A stretch of 64,000 nt of DNA from Hyphomicrobium_A sp964493785 (lineage in GTDB: Bacteria > Pseudomonadota > Alphaproteobacteria > Rhizobiales > Hyphomicrobiaceae): assembly GCA_964493785.1 (NCBI GenBank), contig CAZBPM010000017.1, positions 1-64,000 on the forward strand. The letters are read 5' to 3'. The notes beneath the pieces were generated by a model. The model had not been told where the DNA came from and made no database searches. It worked only from the letters and a program-made list of their open reading frames with translations. Numbering within the stretch: position 1 is the stretch's first letter; each line of letters begins with the position of its first letter. Shown piece after piece: positions 57,077 to 64,000 of the stretch. The position numbers were made by a program, and so were the translations under genes.

Positions 57077-59494
57077 TCAGAACTTGGCGCGCGCGGTGGC
57101 GTAGAACTGGCGGCCCGGCTCAGGGAAGCCATCTGCCAGCTCGTAGTTCTGGTCGAGCAGGTTGGTGACGCCAACAGCGGTCGAGAAGTTTTCGGTCCAG
57201 GCGTAGTCGGCGCGGAAGTTGAGCAGCGCGTATGATCCGATATCGACGTAGTTGGGGCGTGGCGTCGCGGGTACGGGCTTGGTGCCGCAGTTTCCGTTTG
57301 CCGGGCTGATCGGGGCGCCAACATTTCCGCCTCCGCTCGTGATCAGCGTCGAAGCGCAGCTTGTGACCATCGCGACGCGGTCGGTCGCGACCTCGAGACT
57401 TGGCGTCAGGGTGAGCTTGTCCGTGGTTTTCCAGGCGACGTAGAAGAATGCCTTATGCTTCGGAAGGCCTTCCAACTGTGTCACCGACGCCGCCGCTTGT
57501 TGTGTTGCGCTGCTTGTGCCGCTGGCGACAGCGGCGAAATCGAGGTCGCGCTCGATATAGGTATAGTTGCCACCGATGCGGAGTGTGCGGGTCGCATCCC
57601 AATCGACCGAAAGCTCGGCGCCGTAGTAGTAGCCATCGGGGCTGACGCCGACGATGGAGTTGTTGCCGTTGCCAAAGAACACGTTCTGAATGCTGTCCTC
57701 GATGTCCGAGTAGAACACCGCCGTGGACGCGTGCAGGCCGGGCAAGAGCATATCGCTGGCGCCGATCTCGTAGTTGGTCGCGCGCTCGGGCGCGACATTG
57801 GCATCGGGTGAGGGCTTGGCGTCGAAACGCGTGCTGTAGCGTTCGAATAGGGTTGGGAAGCGGGTGCGGCTCGATACGTCGGCGTGGACGGAGCCGGTCC
57901 CGCTATAACGATAGATTGCTGCCGCCTGCCAATTCCACGAGTCGACTTCGGGTCGCGGTATCGTCGACTCAACTCCGTCGGACTTGTTCTCCAGAACCTT
58001 GTTGGTTTCGTAGCTGACCCCTCCGACGAAGTCGAGGTTGCGGGTGGCGTGGAATGTGTTCTCCGCCGCGAACGACCAGCCCTCTTCAGCCTGACGCTTG
58101 TACCTGTTCTCGGTAACGGAGATCGGTACGTTCGGTATCGCGCCGTAGGTGTAATTTATATTGTGCTCGTTGTGGGTGTCCTTGCGGTAATGGATCGTGC
58201 CTTTCAGCGTATTCATGGGGATGAGATCTGTACCCATCTCGACGAACCCGCCAACCGAGGTATCGGAGTACGGGCTATCGGTCGGCTGATTGGTGTAGCT
58301 CGGCTGGGTATAGAATGAGACAGTGTTGTCGAAGGTGTTGTAGTAAGCGTTGGTCTTCACATAGGACGCGCTGCCAAGCTTTGTTTTCGACATCCACGAC
58401 AACGTGGAGGTATCCCACGCCGGCCACTGCCAGTAGCGGACGGCGCCACTGAAATAGCCCTGTACGATTTGGCGATCTATGTGCAGGGGAGCGTTCTTTT
58501 GGCCGGCCTGCTTGGTGTAGTTGATGCTGTACTCATCGGTGACGTTCGGCGTGATGCCGACCTTGGTGTTCACGCGCCAGTCCTTGAAATCGGAGTTGTC
58601 GCGATTGCCGCCGTCCTCGTAGGGGAAGGGGTTGGCACTCATGGCAGGCGGTGAAGTGTAGGATGACGGCGTGAAGCCGTTCGACATGTCGAAGTGGTCC
58701 TGATCGATCAGGGTGCCGCTGACTTGCGCGTAGTAGCCCTTCTGGCGCGTGCCAGTGTAGCCATACATGCTCCACTGTCCCATCGAGCCGAGATCGCCGT
58801 CGAATACGCTGCCGACGCGTGCCTCCATCTCATATTCTTTGGTGGGTTTTCGAGAGACGAGGTTGATGGCGCCGCCCTCGCCGCCGGGGCCGTTGAGAAC
58901 AGACACGTAGCCCTTAGCGACTTGGACCTCGGCGAGGTCCGGCGTCATGAAACGATTCATGTCGATGCGGTTGTCGGCCGGCAGGTAGACGCGGACGCCG
59001 TCCATATACAGCGGCACCTGGAAGCGATTGAAGCCGCGGACGAAGATGTCGCCCTCGTTGCGCGAGCCGCTCGAATTGATGGATGGTGCACCGGTACTCA
59101 ACCAAGTGACGCCGGGCAGCAGGTTCACCGCCTGCCCCAGCGAGTTCTTGTTGAACGAATACATCGCTTCGTTGGTGATGGTGGAGCCGCCGATCATGTC
59201 GAGCTGGCCGAGGGTGTATGCGTCGACGGTGGTGCCGGGAATGCCTTCACCCGCACCTGCGTCGGCGGCAGCCGCATCGACTGTCACGGCGCTGGTGACG
59301 GGCTTGGTCGTCTTAGTCTTTCTGCGAATAGGTTGTGAGGGCGCCTCGACGACCACAGGCGGCAGCGGTGTGGCCTGGTCGGCGGTCACATCACCGCCAG
59401 GTGTGGTGGTCGTCGCGTCCTGTGCATTGGCGGACGCGGACACGACAAGGCTCATCGCGGCGCCGCATAGCGCCACGTACGCAAACTTGGACAC
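57077..59494 (-). CDS. TonB-dependent outer-membrane receptor
   Basis: About 805 residues. The signal peptide ends in SASANAQD. The plug domain shows LGQAVNLLPGVTWLS, EGDIFVRGFNRFQVPLYMDGVRV, and the barrel ends in the aromatic ATARAKF. A Pro/Ala/Thr-rich segment with KTKTTKP precedes the plug. I prefer GTG 59494, which follows GGGGGGTG; GTG 59515 is an alternative. It probably imports a siderophore, cobalamin or another large ligand by TonB energy; the ligand cannot be told. The gene is not near its uptake system in this window. Confidence 0.92.
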   Translation of the reverse strand: MSKFAYVALCGAAMSLVVSASANAQDATTTTPGGDVTADQATPLPPVVVEAPSQPIRRKTKTTKPVTSAVTVDAAAADAGAGEGIPGTTVDAYTLGQLDMIGGSTITNEAMYSFNKNSLGQAVNLLPGVTWLSTGAPSINSSGSRNEGDIFVRGFNRFQVPLYMDGVRVYLPADNRIDMNRFMTPDLAEVQVAKGYVSVLNGPGGEGGAINLVSRKPTKEYEMEARVGSVFDGDLGSMGQWSMYGYTGTRQKGYYAQVSGTLIDQDHFDMSNGFTPSSYTSPPAMSANPFPYEDGGNRDNSDFKDWRVNTKVGITPNVTDEYSINYTKQAGQKNAPLHIDRQIVQGYFSGAVRYWQWPAWDTSTLSWMSKTKLGSASYVKTNAYYNTFDNTVSFYTQPSYTNQPTDSPYSDTSVGGFVEMGTDLIPMNTLKGTIHYRKDTHNEHNINYTYGAIPNVPISVTENRYKRQAEEGWSFAAENTFHATRNLDFVGGVSYETNKVLENKSDGVESTIPRPEVDSWNWQAAAIYRYSGTGSVHADVSSRTRFPTLFERYSTRFDAKPSPDANVAPERATNYEIGASDMLLPGLHASTAVFYSDIEDSIQNVFFGNGNNSIVGVSPDGYYYGAELSVDWDATRTLRIGGNYTYIERDLDFAAVASGTSSATQQAAASVTQLEGLPKHKAFFYVAWKTTDKLTLTPSLEVATDRVAMVTSCASTLITSGGGNVGAPISPANGNCGTKPVPATPRPNYVDIGSYALLNFRADYAWTENFSTAVGVTNLLDQNYELADGFPEPGRQFYATARAKF

Positions 59495-59637
59495 GGAACA
59501 CCCCCCGATACGCACTACTTGATGAGGTTATATCGCGACGGATATAGCGCGGCAACGACGCAGCGCTGCCGGATTGGACATCGCCTCCGTTGCCGATGCA
59601 GGGATGTCACAATCGGTCGCCGGCGCGGTGTGCGCGC

Positions 59638-60747
59638 TCAGGGTAGTGCAGCCGTGCGATACAGGGTGACGTGCAGTCCGCCGTGGTTGACCGGTTCAGC
59701 CGTGAGGGTGAAAGGCAGGCCGGTGGCGGAGGCAAGCGCGGGGTCAGTTGTACTCAGTCCTATGCGCCATCCGGAAAACCGCGTCAGAAGTGTTTGTCCG
59801 ATGCTGCGATAGAGTGCGTGTAGGGGGCCTTTCTCGCCAATGCGGTCGCCGTAGGGCGGGTTAATGATGACGATGCCGGGCGGGCAGTCGGGCGCGGTGA
59901 GGCTTTCGATCGGGCATTCGCGGAACTCAGTAAGGTCGGCGACGCCGGCGCGCGCGGCGTTCGCTTTGCTCATGCGGATCGCACCGGGATCGCGATCGCT
60001 GCCGTAGAAGCGCACCGCGGGTTTCAACGTATTTGGTGCCGAGCGCATCGCGCTCCATGCTGCGGCGTCAAAGGTTGCGAGTTGCTCGAACGCGAAGTGG
60101 CGTGAGCGGCCTGGATGCATGCCGGCCGCCGTTTCAGCGGCCTCGATGACGAAGGTGCCAGAGCCGCACATGGGATCGAGCACGGGCTGCGTGCCGTCAA
60201 ATCCGCATTGCCGCAAGAACAAAGAGGCCATGGTTTCGCGCATCGGCGCCTTGGCTACCGCCTGCTTGTGGCCGCGCTTATGCAGCAGTTCGCCGGATGT
60301 ATCGACTCCGATGGTGCAGATGTCATTTTCGATGCGAACCCTGACGCAGACCTCGGCCTCGGGGGATTGCTTGGCGCCAAGCTCTTCTGTGATAGCGCGT
60401 TCGACGCGCTGGGCGGCGGCGCCCGAGTGGTAGATCTTCGAGCCTTTGCACGAGGCTTCCACACGGAAGGGCACATCGGGGCGCAGCACCTTCGCCCACG
60501 GCACGCGGCGGGCGCGCTTATCGAGCTGCGAGAGGTGGAGCACATGAAAGGAATCTATTCGGGCGATGACGCGAGTGGCGCCGCGGATCTCCAGGTTGGC
60601 GCGCCAGACATCGGGCCAGTCGCCTTTCAGTGTCACTCCGCCGGGGATGGTTTTGGCCTTGAAGCCTCGCGCGCGCGCCTCGGCGCACAGGGGGCCTTCT
60701 AGCCCCGGCGTTGCTATGAGGAAGATCTCGAACCCGTCGTTGGTCAT
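59638..60747 (-). CDS. THUMP-domain class I RNA methyltransferase (RlmL N-domain/YpsC-like)
   Basis: 369 residues. A ferredoxin-like/THUMP part (1-155) includes FEIFLIATPGLEGPLCAEAR. The SAM-dependent methyltransferase part shows VLDPMCGSGTFVIEAAETAAG and the catalytic IINPPYGDRIGEKGPLHALYR, the NPPY signature of N-methylating enzymes. Homologues modify 23S rRNA guanines, and this size matches the single-domain RlmL-type enzyme. It starts after the TonB receptor gene with a 143-base gap, on the same strand. Confidence 0.92.
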   Translation of the reverse strand: MTNDGFEIFLIATPGLEGPLCAEARARGFKAKTIPGGVTLKGDWPDVWRANLEIRGATRVIARIDSFHVLHLSQLDKRARRVPWAKVLRPDVPFRVEASCKGSKIYHSGAAAQRVERAITEELGAKQSPEAEVCVRVRIENDICTIGVDTSGELLHKRGHKQAVAKAPMRETMASLFLRQCGFDGTQPVLDPMCGSGTFVIEAAETAAGMHPGRSRHFAFEQLATFDAAAWSAMRSAPNTLKPAVRFYGSDRDPGAIRMSKANAARAGVADLTEFRECPIESLTAPDCPPGIVIINPPYGDRIGEKGPLHALYRSIGQTLLTRFSGWRIGLSTTDPALASATGLPFTLTAEPVNHGGLHVTLYRTAALP

Positions 60748-60963
60748 CGATTTCTTTTCTGATGGCGCGGGCCAGGCCGCGTCTCGTTCGAGTTTCTGTC
60801 ACAGAAAATTTTGATGATTGTCGCCACAGGGAGATAACGCACCCTTCACCGCTTCTAAAGCGATGGCGCGGGCTGGGGGTGAGATTATACTGTTGGGAAG
60901 GGAGAAGGCCGCATCGTGCCGGACGTTCGGCTGGGCGGCCGGCTGATATGGTGGGTGCGTTCT

Positions 60964-61179
60964 ATGTCTAAGGAAGACCTCGAGAAGGCAAGATCCGACG
61001 CCGAATATATCCTCACTCTAGCGGACAAGGATGTCGCCGAGCTTTTCTACCGGGAGACCATGCGTCGCAGCCTGTCGCGCACCGTGCGGCGTCTGGACAA
61101 GCTGATCCTCAGCGGAGAGGCCGACAGAAAGCTGGGTGAGCGAGCGCTGGCGCGACTGGGCTTTGCACCCGTCGGCTGA
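60964..61179 (+). CDS. Small helical protein of unknown function (71 aa)
   Basis: 71 residues from ATG 60964, charged and helical (EDLEKARSDAEYILTLADKD, then RRSLSRTVRRLDKLILSGEADRK). No membrane segment and no Cys. No named family is recognised. The upstream in-frame codons from 60916 have a weak ribosome-binding site and would add a short Trp-rich start. It is convergent with the RlpA-like gene, 15 bases away. Confidence 0.65.
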   Translation: MSKEDLEKARSDAEYILTLADKDVAELFYRETMRRSLSRTVRRLDKLILSGEADRKLGERALARLGFAPVG

Positions 61180-61194
61180 CCCAGACCGCCAAGT

Positions 61195-62079
61195 TTATCG
61201 TTGTGCCGATCGGGGCGGGGACTGCTGGGCCTCGAACTCTGCACGGCTCACTTGCCGCGGGCCCTCGACGAGCTGCGGCTCCCGGCTGACCGGCCGCGGC
61301 GGCGTGCGCAGCATGACCAGCTCTCGTGCGAGCGATGGAGATACCGCGAGCTGTGGCCGCGGAACCGCTCCATTCTCTAGCGCGACCGTCTCGAGTGTCG
61401 CGCCGGTGGCGTTTGCCAGTTGGTCGCCTTCCTCGCGCGGGTCGAAGCGCGACTGGGCCGCTTCGAGTGCGATGTCGACTGTCGCGAACTTGCCCAGGTG
61501 GCCCGGCACCTTCGGATAGACACGCTTCTTCGCGTAGCTCGCCTCGGACTTGGTCGGAGACTGCAGGACGCTGATAACAAGCGGCGCCACGCCCTGCTTG
61601 CGGAAGCCGAGCCTCTCCGCCGCGGCGCGCGATACGTCGAGCTTGCGCTCTCCGCTGTAGGGTCCTGCGTTGGTGACACGCAATATGGAGGCGTCACCTG
61701 TCTTAGGATTGTAGGCGAGGATGACGGTGCCGTCCGGCAGTAGCGGGCTGGCGGCGTTGTCGGGGAGGTCGGCCCGGAAGACGGCGCCTGAACTCGTCAG
61801 GCCGCAGGGGTTCAAGGGGTCACGATCACAGCTGTCGTAATACGAGGCGACGACGAAGCCGCGCCAGCCGACGAGCGTGTCAGTCTGTGCGAGGGTGCCG
61901 ACGCGATGACAATAGCCGTGGAAGCAGTACCGGCTGCCGGGGGACTTGGCATTCGCCGTCGGCACGAGACCGACGCTGACAATGAGTGCCGCTGCGGCGC
62001 CGACCAAGCCGGGCAGCACAAGCGGCCCGAAAACAATCGCTAACGCATGAGCACTGAGCAGGCTTTTTTTGCTTGGCAT
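61195..62079 (-). CDS. RlpA-like septal ring lytic transglycosylase family protein
   Basis: 294 residues with a long hydrophobic N-terminus and a cleavage-like PTANAKSPG. The double-psi barrel is recognisable: ASYYDSCDRDPLNPCGLTSSGAVF, then LPDGTVILAYNPKTGDASILRVTNAGPYSGERKLDVSRAAAERLGF (cited in parts), with the RVNDRGP-type loop reading RVTNAGPY. A Pro/Arg-rich C-terminus with no SPOR domain follows. Some RlpA proteins cut naked glycan strands. The active Asp/His pair is not clearly visible here, so activity is uncertain. Confidence 0.8.
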   Translation of the reverse strand: MPSKKSLLSAHALAIVFGPLVLPGLVGAAAALIVSVGLVPTANAKSPGSRYCFHGYCHRVGTLAQTDTLVGWRGFVVASYYDSCDRDPLNPCGLTSSGAVFRADLPDNAASPLLPDGTVILAYNPKTGDASILRVTNAGPYSGERKLDVSRAAAERLGFRKQGVAPLVISVLQSPTKSEASYAKKRVYPKVPGHLGKFATVDIALEAAQSRFDPREEGDQLANATGATLETVALENGAVPRPQLAVSPSLARELVMLRTPPRPVSREPQLVEGPRQVSRAEFEAQQSPPRSAQR

Positions 62080-62479
62080 GTGCGCTGGCCGATTCCCCCA
62101 AGATCATGTCTGGCTTGCGGGATAACCGTGGCAATTGTTTGAGCAGGCTCGGGGCTCATCGTTAACCCACGTTAAGTGCTTGTGTTTGAGCCGCGGCGTG
62201 GGGCCCCGGATAGACGTTTGTATAAGTGGGGCAAGCCAAAGATTGCTCGGCGCGGCCCTGCGTATCGAAGCGGAGATACACACGTCCGATTAATTACGGA
62301 GGCACTTACTGAGATAGTCGCGGGGTGTAGTCATCTGAACGCGTGATTGTCCGATGCCCCTTATCGATAAAGATATTTGCATCGATCCCGCCCCGCCCGG
62401 CGAGCTGGCGCGCTTTAGCGCGGTGGCGCATGGGTCTGGCCGCTGGCCATGGCCAGACATTTCCGGGGGGAGATGAGGC
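62080..62479. other. 400-base intergenic region between the RlpA-like and RND genes
   Basis: No gene is credible here. Near the left end, CGTTAA (62160-62165) repeats at 62170-62175, a direct repeat of OmpR-like spacing 81-96 bases upstream of the RlpA-like ATG. Near the right end an 8-bp inverted repeat, GTCTGGCC (62434-62441) and GGCCAGAC (62451-62458), lies just before the ribosome-binding site of the RND gene. The latter could be an operator or a hairpin in the leader. Confidence 0.5.
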
Positions 62480-64000
62480 ATGGGTCTCGTCCGGTTCGCC
62501 CTCCGTTTCCCGCACACGTTCTATGTGCTTGCAGCATTCATCGTATTCATCGGCGCGATCGCCATTCGCACCATGCCGACAGACATCTTCCCCGAGATCG
62601 ACATCCCGGTTGTGACGGTGATCTGGCAGTACACGGGCCTATCGACGCCGGAGATGGAGAACCGCGTCTCCACCTACGCCCAGTACTCGATCAGCTCCAA
62701 CGTCAACGGCATCAAGGATATGGAATCGCAGACCCTGATGGGTCTTTCGGTGCAGAAGATCTACTTCCAGCCGGACGTCAACCTCGACCTGGCCATTGCG
62801 CAGATCGTGTCAGCGACCAACGCGATACGCTCCTTGCTGCCGCCGGGCATTCAGCCGCCGATCATCGTGCAATTCAACGCATCGAGCGTGCCGGTGCTCC
62901 AGCTCAGCCTAAAGTCCGATACGCTCAACGAGCAGCAACTCTACGACTTCGGCATCTATAACCTGCGCCAGCAGCTTGCGCCGGTCCACGGCGTGACGTT
63001 CCCGACGCCGGCCGGTGGCAAGTACCGCCAGATCATGGTCGACATCGATCCCGACAAGCTTCTCGCCCGTGGCCTGACGCCAAACGACATCGTCAATGCC
63101 GTCAACGCGCAGAATCTTACACTGCCGTCGGGCACGGCAAAAATGGGCAATACGCAATTTACGGTGCACTCGAACGCTACGCCGCTGACCATCGACGACC
63201 TCAACGACATTCCGGTCAAGGTGGCGCACGGCGCAACCGTATTCATGCGCGACATCGGTCACGTCCGTGACGGCTCGGCTGTGCAGCAGAACATCGTCCG
63301 CGAAGACGGGCGGCGCGCCGTGCTGCTCAGCGTGATCAAGAATGGCAACGCCTCGACATTGGACGTCGTCAATGGCGTGCGAACGGCTCTCGCTGTCGCC
63401 CGGCTAGGCGCGCCGGCGGGGCTCAGCATCAACGAGCTGTTCGATCAATCGGTGTTCGTGAAGAGTTCGGTCATCGGTGTCGCGCGCGAAGGCCTGATTG
63501 CCGCTGCGCTGACGGCCTTGATGATTTTGCTGTTCCTGGGATCGTGGCGATCGACTCTCGTGGTGATGATCTCCATCCCGTTGGCAATCCTGTCGTCGAT
63601 AGCGGGCCTCTACTTCCTCGGCGAGACGCTGAACACGATGACCCTCGGCGGCCTGGCGCTGGCGATCGGCATCCTGGTCGATGATTCCACCGTCACGATC
63701 GAGAACACCCACCGCCTGCTTAGTGATGAACACATGCCGTTGCCAGAGGCGACGTTGCATGGGTCTGCGGAGATTGCCGTGCCGACGCTCGTGTCGACTC
63801 TGGCTATTGCGTGTGTGTTTACGTCGGTGGTGTTTCTGCAGGGCCCCGCGCGCTATCTGTTCACGCCGCTGGCACTTGCCGTCGTCTTCGCGATGTTTGC
63901 TTCATATGCCCTTTCGCGCACGCTGACACCCATCACCATCGGTCTCCTGCTGAAAGGGGAGTGGGGTACTGGCGCCGCCGAAAGGGACAGCCCACGCAAG
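62480..64000 (+). CDS. RND-family efflux permease, N-terminal half (runs off the window)
   Basis: About 507 residues are visible, open to the window edge. The first helix is FYVLAAFIVFIGAIAI, then MPTDIFPEIDIPVVTVIWQYTGL, INELFDQSVFVKSSV and IGILVDDSTVTIENTHRLL, all RND permease signatures. It is a different subgroup from the pump at 50744-53911, with which it shares only family-level similarity. GGGGGGAG lies seven bases before ATG 62480. No adaptor gene precedes it, so its adaptor may follow outside the window. Confidence 0.92.
   Translation, partial: MGLVRFALRFPHTFYVLAAFIVFIGAIAIRTMPTDIFPEIDIPVVTVIWQYTGLSTPEMENRVSTYAQYSISSNVNGIKDMESQTLMGLSVQKIYFQPDVNLDLAIAQIVSATNAIRSLLPPGIQPPIIVQFNASSVPVLQLSLKSDTLNEQQLYDFGIYNLRQQLAPVHGVTFPTPAGGKYRQIMVDIDPDKLLARGLTPNDIVNAVNAQNLTLPSGTAKMGNTQFTVHSNATPLTIDDLNDIPVKVAHGATVFMRDIGHVRDGSAVQQNIVREDGRRAVLLSVIKNGNASTLDVVNGVRTALAVARLGAPAGLSINELFDQSVFVKSSVIGVAREGLIAAALTALMILLFLGSWRSTLVVMISIPLAILSSIAGLYFLGETLNTMTLGGLALAIGILVDDSTVTIENTHRLLSDEHMPLPEATLHGSAEIAVPTLVSTLAIACVFTSVVFLQGPARYLFTPLALAVVFAMFASYALSRTLTPITIGLLLKGEWGTGAAERDSPRK

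Noticed and set aside
1..64000. CRISPR arrays, tRNA or rRNA genes, transposases and attachment sites flanking the GTA cluster
   Set aside because: No regularly spaced repeats, tRNA-like cloverleaf or transposase motifs were seen by reading. No integrase or direct att-type repeats bound the cluster, which fits a resident GTA rather than an inducible prophage. A covariance-model search would be needed to exclude small RNAs.

Overview
The window is high-GC alphaproteobacterial chromosome, most likely from the order Hyphomicrobiales (Rhizobiales). The evidence is: a Rhodobacter-type gene transfer agent (GTA) structural cluster; the rhizobial order feuPQ - cycHJKL (ccmIEFH) - degP - two-component pair - glnE; three promoters of the alphaproteobacterial general-stress type (GGAAC-N17-CGTT); and an FnrN-type regulator with perfect TTGAT-N4-ATCAA boxes. 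A Hyphomicrobium-like methylotroph is possible (pqqC is present), but the genus cannot be fixed from the sequence.

1-13.5 kb: GTA/phage tail cluster on the + strand. In order it encodes prohead protease, major capsid, adaptor, stopper, tail terminator, tail tube, a ynfA-type membrane protein as non-structural cargo, tail chaperone g10, a g10.1 frame reachable by -1 frameshift, tape measure, distal tail, hub, NlpC/P60 peptidase, the large TIM-barrel host-specificity protein, and a peptidase-GH108 endolysin fused in frame to a holin-like segment. The terminase and portal genes would lie upstream, outside the window. Palindromic repeats sit in the two non-coding breaks of the cluster (after the capsid gene and around ynfA).

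13.5-31.4 kb: envelope sensing and cytochrome c maturation. A small PepSY-like exported protein and a DUF1428 protein precede FeuPQ. A glycine-zipper lipoprotein, ccmIEFH, a secreted trypsin-like protease, a Do-type protease, a second OmpR/histidine kinase pair, glnE, and an ECF sigma - membrane anti-sigma-like - periplasmic metal-sensor trio follow.

31.4-47.8 kb: a kinase-like protein with a degenerate ATPase domain, aminopeptidase N, a single-domain response regulator, a membrane GTPase and a general-stress island. In the island, divergent EcfG-type promoters drive a four-gene minus-strand operon (two DUF883-like proteins, a holin-X-like protein, an AI-2E/PerM permease with an extra C-terminal domain) and a plus-strand DUF883-like gene. 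Pirin, an atypical SDR, an AhpD-like protein with a BigR/SqrR-like dithiol repressor, and a UvrD-type helicase follow. A third EcfG-type promoter precedes a 60-residue protein, a stand-alone LigD phosphoesterase and a 3-methyladenine glycosylase.

47.8-64 kb: an orphan pqqC and an fnr gene, each with an FNR box upstream. Next is a histidine kinase - RND pump - adaptor operon, with an L,D-transpeptidase and the cognate-looking response regulator nearby; PmrA-type boxes lie in front of both units. A TonB-dependent receptor, a THUMP-type RNA methyltransferase, a small unknown protein, an RlpA-like protein and the first half of a second RND permease complete the window. No tRNA, rRNA, CRISPR array or transposase was recognised.
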